Shown here piece by piece: positions 30,116 through 38,797 of a stretch of 62,547 nucleotides of DNA (its first letter is position 1; every line of letters starts with the position of its first letter). The stretch is from NCBI GenBank assembly GCA_026392115.1, contig JAPLCQ010000078.1:1-62547 (forward strand). The letters run 5' to 3'. A program made the translations under genes and the position numbers. Origin of the DNA: Armatimonadota bacterium. GTDB lineage: Bacteria > Armatimonadota > Chthonomonadetes > Chthonomonadales > CAJBBX01. Below the pieces are notes generated by a model. That model ran no database searches and had not been told where the DNA came from. It saw only the letters and a program-made list of their open reading frames with translations.

Positions 30116-30190
30116 GGTAGACCCCTCCCGAAGCGACGCGGTATGAGCGGCCATTTGCGGTGGCTCGAAAGGCCGTCATGGCGCTCTTCG

Positions 30191-30236
30191 GGTCTACTCC
30201 CGCACCAGGCCGCAAACCGGAAAGGTGGGGCGGCGG
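30191..30236 (+). repeat. Direct repeat, left copy, flanking the restriction-modification pair
   Basis: A 46-base sequence matching 32481-32526 at 38 of 46 positions, including identical blocks of 16 (GGTCTACTCCCGCACC) and 13 bases (CAAACCGGAAAGG). It lies between the endonuclease stop and the start region of the SBBP gene, in the same orientation as the other copy. Confidence 0.8.
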
Positions 30237-30285
30237 TTTCAAGGGGTCTCCGCAAAGAGGGCAGGGGGTTGTCGTGGGGTGGCGA

Positions 30286-31161
30286 CTACAGGGCGAGGTC
30301 CAGCGGCAGGTCGCTGATATCGCGAAGGCGACGTCCCTCAACCATCGTTTGCATCAGCTCCTGGGCGGACTCATCGCCACGCTCGCGAACCGCCGCCTCA
30401 AGCTCGTAGAGGGCGGTGTGATAGGTGCAATCCACATCGCCCGTGCCGAATGCAATCGAACCGATGCGGGACGGGAGCGGCTCGAACGTCACGACCACGA
30501 TGTGCGGCACGCGTCCCTTACGGGCCCTGATGAGGTTCAACGCCTCGGTGCGGCTGTTCTGGGCCCGATCGCTGCGCATGGTCCACTTGCACGAGATGCT
30601 GGCGTGCATCACCGGTTGCGCCACCGCGTGCGGCTGGGCGCGAAGGTCGGTGTGGGTAGCGATATCGGGCGTCAGCAGAGGGTTCTCGGCGTCGGACGTC
30701 TCTATCTCACTGTCGTGGAGCTGATGCCGGTATACCACCACGTCGGGCGCCACGGTGTAGTCGGCGCCCCAGTTCGCCCGCATGCTTGTGTGTTGGAGTA
30801 AGTGCTCCTCCACATCGCCAAGGTGCGAGTACTGCAGATAACGCGAGGTCTTCGCGCGGCCTTGCGCACAGGTCCACTGCCAGGCGCCCGGCCGCAGGTG
30901 GTCAAGCAAGGCGAACGATGCCTTCAGGTACCGGAGTGTGAGCGCCGCGAAGTTGGCTCCCTTCGTTTGGGCGGATGCCGTCGCGGTCCCGACCGCCGCG
31001 CCCATTCGATTCGCCACCGATTCGGCCAGGGCTCTGGAGAGCGGACTCGACTTGTCCGCATTTGACCAGTGCCCGTACTCGGCATCGCGGGTGAGCAGCG
31101 AGCGACAGATCGCGTCGTGGTACTCGCGCCGCAGAGCGGCCAGCGCCGCTTGGTCGGACAT
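30286..31161 (-). CDS. NgoMIV-type restriction endonuclease
   Basis: A 291-residue type II endonuclease, close to the length of NgoMIV. The block SCKWTMRSDRAQNSR...EALNLIRARKGR...PHIVVVTFEPLPSR...GTGD matches my memory of the NgoMIV family. The catalytic set would be D140 (in APD), K192 (SCK) and E206; the K-X13-E spacing is the family's. The start is ATG 31161, sharing one base with the methyltransferase stop (TGATG). NgoMIV cuts GCCGGC, so this enzyme is predicted to recognise that or a related sequence; the inference rests on family membership. It sits in a cassette with its cognate methyltransferase, bracketed by direct repeats. Confidence 0.88.
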   Translation of the reverse strand: MSDQAALAALRREYHDAICRSLLTRDAEYGHWSNADKSSPLSRALAESVANRMGAAVGTATASAQTKGANFAALTLRYLKASFALLDHLRPGAWQWTCAQGRAKTSRYLQYSHLGDVEEHLLQHTSMRANWGADYTVAPDVVVYRHQLHDSEIETSDAENPLLTPDIATHTDLRAQPHAVAQPVMHASISCKWTMRSDRAQNSRTEALNLIRARKGRVPHIVVVTFEPLPSRIGSIAFGTGDVDCTYHTALYELEAAVRERGDESAQELMQTMVEGRRLRDISDLPLDLAL

Positions 31162-32423
31162 CACGCGCTCTCCTCTGCTTGATCCGAGACATAATGCTGC
31201 TTCGCTTCTGATAGTCGAAGGTATCGGCCATGTTTCGTGTATGCACCGGCAATGAGCGCCGCCACGCATTCGGCAACGGCGGCAGCGAGCAGCGGGGGCA
31301 CGGCGTTGCCAATCTGGCGAGCGATCTCGATCTTGCTGCCGACAAACGCGAACCCATCCGGGAACGACTGGAGTCGGGCGGCTTCACGGTGAGTGATGGG
31401 CCGATGCTGCTCCGGATGCAGATACCGGCCCTTCTCCGGCTTATAGAATTCCGTTCGAATGGTCACCGATGGGCGATCCCACCAGAGCCTGCCAAACAGG
31501 TCCGTGCCCCCGCTTTCCTTGCGGACCCAGCATCCCGGCGTCAGTTCCGGGGCGCGGGCCAGCAGGTCGACGCGGTTCATACCCTCATCCGGTATGGCGC
31601 GGTACCGAGCCATGCTGACCGCCGTGGGCGTTCGTCCAAAATGCAGGTCATACGGAGGTGGCACGCCGCGAGGCTCCGTGCCCTCGGGCGGGTCGAGATC
31701 GCTGATCGCGTCCCTTACGCAGCGCCAGCGGGGCCACGTCGGGCACTCGGATTCCTCAAAGAGCGAGCCCTGCGCCGCCTTTGGTGCGTTGCCGCGCCGC
31801 AGTTCGACGGGAACAATGTGCGTGGGAGCAGGCGGGAAAACTGAACGCGGGTCCGCAAACGCGCAGCCGATGATGAAGGCCCTGGTACGGGTCTGCGGGA
31901 CGCCATAGTCCGCGGCACACAGCTTCGCAGACGCCAACTGGAAACCCAGACCGCGCGCGACGTCCTGGATTTCGCAGAACTCCGTCGAGCCGAGCAACTG
32001 GGGCACATTCTCCATCACGAACAGCGAGGCCTCGACCCGCGCCACGACATCGAGAAAGGGCCGCCAGAGCTGCTTGCGAGGGTCTCCGGCACGGTTCTTG
32101 TTGAGGAGGCTGAAGCCCTGGCACGGTGGGCCGCCGATCACAAGGTCGGCCGCCGGAAGTGCGAAACCGGGATCGGACAGGATGTCGCAGATGTCACCGT
32201 GAACGCAATGCTGCCCGAAGTTGGCGTTATAGGTGCGTGTGGCGGCGGCCTCGAAGTCGTTCGCCCAAACCGGCCGGAAGTCCATGCTCGGGCACCGGGC
32301 GAAGCCCTCGGTCAGCCCGCCGGCGCCGCAGAAGAGGTCGATGACCCGAACACGTTTGCGCAACTGGTTGGTCGATGCGTTCTCAGGGTTCACAGGTGTA
32401 TTGTAGTCGGTCCTCGCGGCCAT
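31161..32423 (-). CDS. DNA (cytosine-5) methyltransferase of the R-M pair
   Basis: A 420-residue C5-methyltransferase with every key motif: I DLFCGAGGLTEGF (29-41), IV GGPPCQGFS with the catalytic Cys at 101, VI ENV, VIII QTRTRAFIIG, IX REAARLQSFPD and X QIGNAVPPLLA. A variable target-recognition region lies between VIII and IX. It precedes the endonuclease with a 1-base overlap, which allows methylation to be produced before cutting. Recognition is probably GCCGGC, as for the NgoMIV-type endonuclease. The window itself contains GCCGGC sites (for example 49-54), so modification would be needed for self-protection. Confidence 0.93.
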   Translation of the reverse strand: MAARTDYNTPVNPENASTNQLRKRVRVIDLFCGAGGLTEGFARCPSMDFRPVWANDFEAAATRTYNANFGQHCVHGDICDILSDPGFALPAADLVIGGPPCQGFSLLNKNRAGDPRKQLWRPFLDVVARVEASLFVMENVPQLLGSTEFCEIQDVARGLGFQLASAKLCAADYGVPQTRTRAFIIGCAFADPRSVFPPAPTHIVPVELRRGNAPKAAQGSLFEESECPTWPRWRCVRDAISDLDPPEGTEPRGVPPPYDLHFGRTPTAVSMARYRAIPDEGMNRVDLLARAPELTPGCWVRKESGGTDLFGRLWWDRPSVTIRTEFYKPEKGRYLHPEQHRPITHREAARLQSFPDGFAFVGSKIEIARQIGNAVPPLLAAAVAECVAALIAGAYTKHGRYLRLSEAKQHYVSDQAEESA

Positions 32424-32480
32424 TGTCTACGCGCCCTCCGGTGCGCCTGACTGACGGGCATCGTGCGCCTCTGCTTTGGA

Positions 32481-32526
32481 GGTCTACTCCCGCACCGCCC
32501 GCCAAACCGGAAAGGCGTGGCTGCGG
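32481..32526 (+). repeat. Direct repeat, right copy, flanking the restriction-modification pair
   Basis: Partner of 30191-30236. It lies 57 bases upstream of the methyltransferase start and 28 bases downstream of the C39-like gene's stop. The two copies enclose the R-M genes with no other open frame. Confidence 0.8.
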
Positions 32527-32553
32527 AATCTGCGGCGGTTGGCCGCGCCGGCG

Positions 32554-33531
32554 TCAGGCCATCAGCGGCAGGGCCCGCTCCTCCAGTTCGGCGATCTGCT
32601 CAATGGCCCGGCAGTAGGGCTCGAGTTCGTGCTTGCTGCTGAAGAGGTCGGCGGCCGAGAAGTCCTGCGGGATCATGTGGCCCATCTCGTCGACAGTGGC
32701 GGCGATGCGGGTGTAGAGGTCCGCCAGGTCGTTGCGGCCGGCCATGCGGAGGTACTCGGCGGCGTAGCGGCGGTCGAGGTACTGCTTGAAGTTGCACATG
32801 ACGTTGAGGTAGGGCTCGGAGTTGTCGTCCCACGCGTAGGTCCGCAGGGCTTGGGCGAAGGCCCGGTGGGCTGCGAGGCCGTTGTGCTGGCCGGGGACGA
32901 GGCAGGGCTCGCCGATCAGCCGCGCGGCGAGCCGGAGGGTCTCGGCGAGGACCGTGGCGTCGTCCGGCCGCTCCGCCTTGCCCTCGATGATCAGGACGCG
33001 GCCCTGGCTTCCGCCTGCGAAGAAGCCGCCGTGCCAGCCGCTCTTGCGGAAGGCGCCGGTGATATCGTCGGGTTCGGAGTGGTCGTCACCGACATCGGAG
33101 AAGGGGCTGAAGCCCAGCAGCACGTTGCCGTCGTCGTCGTACCCCGCGATGACGCAGGCGTCGGCGCAGTTGATGACACCGTCCAGCGTGATCACCGGGA
33201 CGCCCCTATCGATGCTATCGACGATGCGCCGGCGATCCAGCTCGAAGTCGCCGCGGATGTGGTGCGCGACGCGGTAGCCGAACATGCGGAACGTGTGCTC
33301 CACGATGGGCGGCGTGTGGACGACGTGGTAGTTGCCGTGGTTCCAGGGTTGCGACGAGGGCATGGAGAACGAGGCGCGGAAGGCGCAGCCCGACACGGCG
33401 CAGAGCAACGGGTAGTCGATCTCCTCGCCCAGGGCGCCCAGCGCCGACATGACGGACTGCACGAACTCGTTCTGGCGGCTCGGGTTCTCCCAGGTGACCG
33501 GGCGCAGGCCCATGATGACGTTGCGTAGCAT
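32554..33531 (-). CDS. BtrH/C39-like fold protein of unknown role
   Basis: A 325-residue protein. Visible phrasing is HHIRGDFELDRRRIVDSIDRGVPVIT then DACVIAGYDDDGNVLLGFSPF, which recalls the BtrH N-terminal/C39-like papain fold, where the last His or Asp of the triad falls in the HAVVIVGYDD-type segment. Here that position reads DACVIAGY without His, so the protease triad may be incomplete; a Cys-rich segment LLCAVSGCAF (residues about 41-50) could supply a nucleophile. The start at ATG 33531 follows GGAGGGA by about 9 bases. Function is unknown. Acyltransferase, peptidase or inactive homologue are possible. Confidence 0.5.
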   Translation of the reverse strand: MLRNVIMGLRPVTWENPSRQNEFVQSVMSALGALGEEIDYPLLCAVSGCAFRASFSMPSSQPWNHGNYHVVHTPPIVEHTFRMFGYRVAHHIRGDFELDRRRIVDSIDRGVPVITLDGVINCADACVIAGYDDDGNVLLGFSPFSDVGDDHSEPDDITGAFRKSGWHGGFFAGGSQGRVLIIEGKAERPDDATVLAETLRLAARLIGEPCLVPGQHNGLAAHRAFAQALRTYAWDDNSEPYLNVMCNFKQYLDRRYAAEYLRMAGRNDLADLYTRIAATVDEMGHMIPQDFSAADLFSSKHELEPYCRAIEQIAELEERALPLMA

Positions 33532-33615
33532 AGGAGTTCCCTCCGGAGGCGGCCGTTCGGCCCGGCTCTGCATTCGCGGCGTGGCGCGAGGCCTCCTGTC
33601 GGTCGCCGAGGCGGG

Positions 33616-34048
33616 CTACCCAAACAACTCCGTCTGTAGCCCGGCGAAACGCGCAAAGCCATGATCGAACGTGACCAGTGTGAAGTCGCCCGCAACCGCC
33701 AGGGCGGCGAGGTAGACGTCGGTGTCGGCGCAGGCGCCGGCCGGTAACGCGGCGCACAGGGCGCGCCACCGGCCTGTCAGGCCCGGCGGCTCCGGGACGC
33801 GGACGAGGCGCTCATCGGTCAGCGCCTCGTCCCAACCACGCCAGAAATCGGTGGGGGGTGAGCACGTTGTCACCCATCACGGCGCGCCGCGTCAAGAGCC
33901 GGAGGGCGCCCATCTCTACCAAGCGGCAGACGCCCACGGAGCCGGGGACCTCCCAGTGCGCCAGCCAGGCCAGTGCCGCACGGGAGTGGGCATGCACGGA
34001 CGTGAGAAGGGCGATCAGCACGTTGACATCAATCAGGTAGCGGCTCAC
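33616..34048 (-). pseudogene. VapC-like PIN toxin, broken by a homopolymer frameshift
   Basis: Two frames together make one PIN protein of about 140 residues. Frame A starts at GTG 34048 with the first catalytic Asp (LIDVNVLIALL) and an internal acidic residue (RLVEMGALRLL) and runs off-frame near the tract. Frame B continues in NVLTPTDFWRGWDE... and carries DTDVYLAALA with another catalytic Asp and FDHGF. The junction is the six-C run on this strand (plus-strand G6 at 33853-33858); five C residues would restore an unbroken reading. The start overlaps the antitoxin stop by four bases (GTGA). It may be a real loss of toxin or a sequencing slip. Confidence 0.8.
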
Positions 34049-34305
34049 GCGATGAGGGCGCCCAGCCTGCGGTCTTCGTCCAGCTCATCCGCACGGACGT
34101 CCTCGGCGGTCAGCGGCCGTGCGTCGACTGAGGGGTGGAAGATGGGGAACCGCATCTGGCGCACCGGAGGCGCCGGCGCGTCGGCTTCGGCCAGGTCGCG
34201 GGCGACCGCGCGTGCGACGAGGGTGCGCAACGTCATACCTCGCCGCACCGCGGCGATCTTGGCGCTCTTGACGAGGTCATCGGGGAGGTCCAGTGTGGTG
34301 CGCAT
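34045..34305 (-). CDS. VapB-like ribbon-helix-helix antitoxin
   Basis: An 86-residue antitoxin: MRTTLDLPDDLVKSAKIAAVRRGMTLRTLVARAV is a typical RHH strand-helix-helix, and the acidic tail (TAEDVRADELDEDRR) would bind the toxin. It overlaps the toxin start by 4 bases. The ATG at 34305 lacks any Shine-Dalgarno, and a TAATAT box lies 6 bases upstream, so the transcript may be leaderless. The adjoining toxin is frameshifted. Confidence 0.85.
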   Translation of the reverse strand: MRTTLDLPDDLVKSAKIAAVRRGMTLRTLVARAVARDLAEADAPAPPVRQMRFPIFHPSVDARPLTAEDVRADELDEDRRLGALIA

Positions 34306-34311
34306 GCACGC

Positions 34312-34317
34312 ATATTA
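34312..34317 (-). promoter_or_regulatory. Candidate -10 box (TAATAT) of the second vapB-like gene
   Basis: TAATAT ends 6 bases from the ATG, which would place transcription initiation at or close to the first codon. No convincing -35 hexamer was found. Confidence 0.35.
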
Positions 34318-34396
34318 GCATGTACCCGCCGACACTGCGCCGATGGCCGGCGCCCCGGTGCCGGTCACAGGCGGTCGTGGAGCGGGTACAACGAAC

Positions 34397-35035
34397 ATGG
34401 GCCGCTTCGGCGGCCTCAGCCTTGCAGCGATAGGAGCCTCAGCAGCCTTGAGTGACCGCCTGGACGTGAAGATCCACCCCTCCGCCTATGTGGACGAGCC
34501 CTGCGAGATCGGCGCGGGCACACAAATCTGGCACTTCTCACACGTGATGAAGGGCTGCGCCATCGGCCCCGACTGCCGCATCGGCCAGAACGTGGTGATC
34601 TCCCCCGGCGTGCGCATCGGCCGGAATGTGAAGATCCAGAACAACGTCTCGGTCTACACGGGCGTCACGCTGGAGGACGACGTCTTCTGCGGACCCAGCA
34701 TGGTCTTCACCAACGTGTTGACGCCGCGGGCGGCCTTCCCTCGGAACACCGACGCGGACTATCATCCCACGCTGGTGAAGCGCGGTGCCTCCATCGGGGC
34801 CAACGCCACCATTGTTTGCGGGATCACCATCGGAGAGCACGCGCTCATCGGCGCCGGCTCCGTGGTTACCCGCGACGTGCCGGCGTACGCCATCCTTGTT
34901 GGCAACCCGGCCCGTCCGCGCGGATGGGCCTGCGAGTGCGGCGTCCGGCTCTCCTTCGAGGACGGGCGCGCCGCCTGCACCGGGTGCGGCAGGCGGTATA
35001 CGATCACTCAGAACACCGTGGAGCGAGAGCCATGA
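34397..35035 (+). CDS. WbpD/WlbB-type UDP-sugar N-acetyltransferase with zinc-ribbon tail
   Basis: A 212-residue left-handed beta-helix acyltransferase. Hexapeptide turns ([49 protein letters not shown]) and [17 protein letters not shown] with catalytic His typify WbpD/WlbB, which acetylates the 3-amino group of UDP-2-acetamido-3-amino-2,3-dideoxy-glucuronate. The C-terminal [12 protein letters not shown]...CTGCGRRY looks like a four-Cys zinc ribbon, not part of the core enzyme. I place the start at ATG 34397; a TTG at 34448 is an alternative. The aminotransferase overlaps by 4 bases (ATGA), consistent with successive steps. Confidence 0.85.
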   Translation: MGRFGGLSLAAIGASAALSDRLDVKIHPSAYVDEPCEIGAGTQIWHFSHVMKGCAIGPDCRIGQNVVISPGVRIGRNVKIQNNVSVYTGVTLEDDVFCGPSMVFTNVLTPRAAFPRNTDADYHPTLVKRGASIGANATIVCGITIGEHALIGAGSVVTRDVPAYAILVGNPARPRGWACECGVRLSFEDGRAACTGCGRRYTITQNTVEREP

Positions 35036-36138
35036 TCCCTCTGGTAGACCTCAAGCTGCAGTACCAGTTGCACAAGACTGAGATCGACGCCGCCATGCAG
35101 GCGAGCGCCGCCGCGGCGGCCTACATCCTCGGCCCCAATGTGAAGGCCCTGGAGGCGGACCTGGCGGCCTACTGCCAGTGTTCGCACGGCGTGGGAGTGG
35201 CCAACTGCACCGACGCGCTGCATCTGTCGCTCCGGGCGCTGGGCATCGGACCCGGCGACGAGGTGATCACCACACCCTTCACCTTCGTCGCCACCACCGA
35301 GGCGATCGGCATCCTGGGCGCCACGCCGGTCTTCGTCGACATCGTTCCGGAGACCTTCAACCTGGACCCGGCCCGCCTCGAGGCCGCCGTGACGCCGCGG
35401 ACGCGGGTTATCCTGCCCGTCCACCTCTACGGCCAGCCCTGCGACATGGAGCCGGTCCTCGACATCGCTCAACGGCACGGGCTCAGGGTAGTGGAGGACT
35501 GCGCTCAGGCCATCGGCGCCACGTACCGGGGCCGTAAGGTGGGCTCGATGGGCGACCTGGGCTGCCTTAGCTTCTTCCCCAGCAAGAACCTCGGCTGCTT
35601 CGGCGACGGCGGCATGGTGGTGAGCAACGACCCCGAGGCGGCCGCCCATGTGGAGATGCTGCGGCGCCACGGCGGCAAGGTGAAGTACCACCATTCGGAG
35701 ATCGGCCTGAACAGCCGGCTGGACGATCTGCAGGCGGCCATCCTCCGCGTGAAGTTCCGCTACCTCGAGGAGTGGCACGACGCCCGGCGGCGCCATGCCG
35801 CCCGCTACACGGAGCTGCTGCAGGGAGCGCCCGGCATCGTGCTTCCGACGGAGATTGCGGACGTGCGCGCGGTCTACCACCAGTACACCGTGAGGGTAAA
35901 GGATCGAAAAACCGTCCAGGCGCGCTTGGCCGAAGCGGGGGTAAGCTCCTTCGTCTACTACCCCGTGCCGCTCCACCTGCAGGAGGTCCACGCGGCGTTG
36001 GGCCACAGCCGCGGCGATTTCCCCCACGCCGAGGCAGCCGCCGACGAGGCCCTGAGCCTGCCCATGTTCCCCGAACTCACGGAAGAGCAGCAGGACCGCG
36101 TCGTGGAGGCGCTGCGCGCGGCGGCGGGGTGGGGGTGA
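35032..36138 (+). CDS. WbpE/WlbC-type DegT/DnrJ/EryC1 aminotransferase
   Basis: A 368-residue PLP enzyme of the DegT/DnrJ/EryC1 family. Seen: [31 protein letters not shown], the PLP-lysine in [14 protein letters not shown], and [17 protein letters not shown] near the end. Together with the preceding WbpD-like acetyltransferase, it likely makes the 3-amino group of UDP-GlcNAc(3N)A. The upstream dehydrogenase and oxidase functions (WbpA/WbpB) are not in the window. The start overlaps the preceding stop by 4 bases. Product identity as UDP-GlcNAc(3NAc)A or a related sugar is inference from the pair. Confidence 0.87.
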   Translation: MIPLVDLKLQYQLHKTEIDAAMQASAAAAAYILGPNVKALEADLAAYCQCSHGVGVANCTDALHLSLRALGIGPGDEVITTPFTFVATTEAIGILGATPVFVDIVPETFNLDPARLEAAVTPRTRVILPVHLYGQPCDMEPVLDIAQRHGLRVVEDCAQAIGATYRGRKVGSMGDLGCLSFFPSKNLGCFGDGGMVVSNDPEAAAHVEMLRRHGGKVKYHHSEIGLNSRLDDLQAAILRVKFRYLEEWHDARRRHAARYTELLQGAPGIVLPTEIADVRAVYHQYTVRVKDRKTVQARLAEAGVSSFVYYPVPLHLQEVHAALGHSRGDFPHAEAAADEALSLPMFPELTEEQQDRVVEALRAAAGWG

Positions 36139-36142
36139 AGCC

Positions 36143-38755
36143 ATGGACCGACGACGTCAAGCCAACTGCCTTGCGGTTGCGTTGTTGTTAGCCGCAACCG
36201 CGGCAGGGGCCGGCGACCTTCGGCGGGACTTCGCCGACCCGCCGCCGCAATGGCAATCCCGCCCCTTGTGGTTCTGGAACGGGAAGCTCGACGCGGACAA
36301 GACGCGCACGATGGTGGCGGCATGCAAGGCGGCCGGCTACTACGGTATGGGGATCCTTCCCTGTAACGGTATGGGGGTCGACTTCATGAGCCCGGCCTTC
36401 CTGCGGCAATACAGGGTCGCCGTGGACGAGGCCGCCCGGCTGGGCATGAGGATGTGCCTCTACGACGAGTTCTGGTTCCCCAGCGGATCGGCGGGCGGCC
36501 TGCTGGCCAAGCGGCGCCCCGAGGCCCTGAGCAAGCGCCTCGACATGCTCGCAACCGATGTCACCGGGCCTCGCGAGTTCACCCAGGTCGTGCCGGAGGG
36601 AACCCTCATGGGCGCGGTGGCCATGGAGGCGGCGACCAAGCGGCGCCTCGACATCACGGCCGCGGTCAGCGGCGGCAGGCTGCGCTGGAACGTCCCCGGC
36701 GGCGACTGGAAGGTCATGGTCTTCACCTGCGTACGCGACGGTCGCGACGGACTGGTGGACTACCTTGAGCCGAAGGCGGTGGACGCCTTCATCAAGCTGA
36801 CCCATCAGGCGTACCACGACGCCATGCCGGAGCGCTTCGGCTCGACCATCGACGGAGCGTTCTACGACGAGCCGGCCTTCTACCATGTCGCCGGCGGGCG
36901 GGCGTGGACCGATCGCTTCAACGACGCCTTCCGCGCCCGGCACGGGACCCATCCCATCACGCTCTACCCGGCGCTCTGGTTCGATATTGGCCCCGACACC
37001 TCCGCGGCGCGCAATGCCCTCTTCGGCATGCGCGCCGAGCTGTATGCCAACGGGTTCGTGAAGACCCTCAATGACTGGTGCGCGGCCCATCGCATGGGGC
37101 TGACCGGGCACGCGGACCAGGAGGAGCTGGTCAACCCGGTGATCGGCTCCGTGGGCGATCTGATGAAGTCCTTCAAGCACCAGAGCATGCCCGGCATCGA
37201 CCAGGTCTTTGCCTACGGCCGCGCATCCAGGGCGTACAAGGTGGTCAGCTCTGCGGCGAGCAACTACGACCGGCCTCAGGTGATGACCGAGTGCTACGGC
37301 GCCATGGACCTGCCGCTGCCCAACCTCTACAAGGAGGCCATGGACCAGTTCGCAAAGGGCATCAACACCATGGTGCCGCACGCGGTCTGGTACGACCCGG
37401 ACGCCATCGTCTTCAAGCCGGACCTGTCGCCCGGCGCGCCGAAGTACGGCCCGGAGCTACCCGCGTACAATCACTACATCGGTCGCCTCCAGCGGATGCT
37501 GCAGGGCGGACGCCATGTGGCCGATATCGGCGTGCTCTATCCCATCGCGACGCTGCAGGCGGGCTCCTGGTTCGGCCCGGGCAATCCGTACGAGGGTTGC
37601 GTCGACATCCCCGAGGCCGACTACATGGAGGTGGGCGAGGCCCTCTCCCTGGGCGTGCGGCGCGACTTCACCTTCGTCCACCCGGAGGTCCTCCAGGATC
37701 GGTGCGCGGTCGAGGGCGCCACGATCATCATGAACAACAAGGTGAACCACGAGCGCTGGCGCGCGTTCATCATCCCCGGCTCGCGCTGCATCAGCGTCGC
37801 CGCCCTCCGGCGCATCAAGCGGTTCTATGACCAGGGCGGCGCGGTCATCGCCACCACGCGCCTGCCGGACCACGCTTCCGAGTCGGGTGGCGATGCCGAG
37901 GTCCGCCGGTTGGTCCGGTCGATCTTCGGCGCCGATGCGGCGCTCCGGCCCGATGCGCCGCGCGTCACCGCATCGTCGTCCTGGGCAGGCGGAGGTTACG
38001 ACCCGCCCGGCGCCATGGATGGCAGCCCGCTGACGCGCTGGAACGCCGCAGACGGGAGCAAGGCTGCCCAGTGGATCGAAGCGGACCTGGGGCGTGAGCG
38101 GATCGTCGGCGGGGTCGTGGTGCGCGAGGCCTTCGGTCGGGTGCGCGGCTACCGCGTCCAGGCATGGAACGGCAAGGAGTGGGTGGATCAGGCCAAGGGC
38201 GAGAGGCTGGGCGAGCGAGCGGAGGTCACCTTCACGCCGGTCTCAACCAACCGGGTCCGGCTGCTCATGGAGGCGGTCGAAAGCGACAGCGCCTCCATCG
38301 CCGAATGGACGATCCTGGGAGCCGATGGGCGCGACCTCTTCGAGCGTGAGGCTTCGGCCTGCCACCGGAACGCCAGGGGCGGTAGGGCCTGGTTCCTTCC
38401 CGCGCCGAGCGTGGCGGCGCTCAAGGCCGTCCTCGCCGAGGCCCTGCCCGACGGCGATGTGGAGATCAATCACGACCAGCCGACGCGCAACGGCAACCTC
38501 TCGTACATCCACGAGTGGAAGGACGACCGATCGCTCTACTTCCTCGCCAACTCGTCCGACGACCCCGTCGATACCTGGGTGACTCTGCGCGGGAAGGTCG
38601 AACCCGAGGTCTGGGACCCGCACACCGGGAAAGCCAGCGCCGCCGAGGTGCGACACGCGACCGGCAAGCAAGGACCCGTGACCCGCGTGCATGTCAACCT
38701 ACAGCCGGTCCGCTCCCTCTTCCTGGTGGCCCCAGACGCCCCCAATCCCCATTAG
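36143..38755 (+). CDS. Secreted GH106-like (alpha-L-rhamnosidase-type) protein with F5/8 C-like module
   Basis: An 870-residue protein with a signal peptide (LAVALLLAATAAGAG). The beginning after cleavage (PPQWQSRPLWFWNGKLDADKTRTMVAACKAAGYYGMGILP) and MCLYDEFWFPSGSAGG are the pattern of the GH106-type alpha-L-rhamnosidase-like barrel, with FYDEPAFYH and TECYGAMDLP as likely acidic residues. Residues about 620-740 form an F5/8 type C/CBM32-like insertion (ASSSWAGGGYDPPGAMDGS...TRWNA). It starts 4 bases after the WbpE-like stop, so it shares the transcript. Its fusion to a nucleotide-sugar operon is unusual and may reflect surface-glycan remodelling. Substrate remains unknown. Confidence 0.7.
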   Translation: MDRRRQANCLAVALLLAATAAGAGDLRRDFADPPPQWQSRPLWFWNGKLDADKTRTMVAACKAAGYYGMGILPCNGMGVDFMSPAFLRQYRVAVDEAARLGMRMCLYDEFWFPSGSAGGLLAKRRPEALSKRLDMLATDVTGPREFTQVVPEGTLMGAVAMEAATKRRLDITAAVSGGRLRWNVPGGDWKVMVFTCVRDGRDGLVDYLEPKAVDAFIKLTHQAYHDAMPERFGSTIDGAFYDEPAFYHVAGGRAWTDRFNDAFRARHGTHPITLYPALWFDIGPDTSAARNALFGMRAELYANGFVKTLNDWCAAHRMGLTGHADQEELVNPVIGSVGDLMKSFKHQSMPGIDQVFAYGRASRAYKVVSSAASNYDRPQVMTECYGAMDLPLPNLYKEAMDQFAKGINTMVPHAVWYDPDAIVFKPDLSPGAPKYGPELPAYNHYIGRLQRMLQGGRHVADIGVLYPIATLQAGSWFGPGNPYEGCVDIPEADYMEVGEALSLGVRRDFTFVHPEVLQDRCAVEGATIIMNNKVNHERWRAFIIPGSRCISVAALRRIKRFYDQGGAVIATTRLPDHASESGGDAEVRRLVRSIFGADAALRPDAPRVTASSSWAGGGYDPPGAMDGSPLTRWNAADGSKAAQWIEADLGRERIVGGVVVREAFGRVRGYRVQAWNGKEWVDQAKGERLGERAEVTFTPVSTNRVRLLMEAVESDSASIAEWTILGADGRDLFEREASACHRNARGGRAWFLPAPSVAALKAVLAEALPDGDVEINHDQPTRNGNLSYIHEWKDDRSLYFLANSSDDPVDTWVTLRGKVEPEVWDPHTGKASAAEVRHATGKQGPVTRVHVNLQPVRSLFLVAPDAPNPH

Positions 38756-38762
38756 TCCTGTC

Positions 38763-38797
38763 ACTTTAGACTTTCGACTTTCGACTTTGGACTCTCA
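38763..38797. repeat. Tandem heptamer repeat (ACTTTCG-type, five copies)
   Basis: Five consecutive 7-base units, ACTTTAG, ACTTTCG, ACTTTCG, ACTTTGG and ACTCTCA, lie between the converging GH106-like and cydC genes. The last overlaps the cydC stop by about 3 bases. The base composition is much richer in T than its surroundings. Confidence 0.8.

Noticed and set aside
32554-33531. Active C39 peptidase call
   Set aside because: The conserved His of the typical HAVVIVGYDD segment is missing (DACVIAGYDD); only a fold resemblance is claimed.
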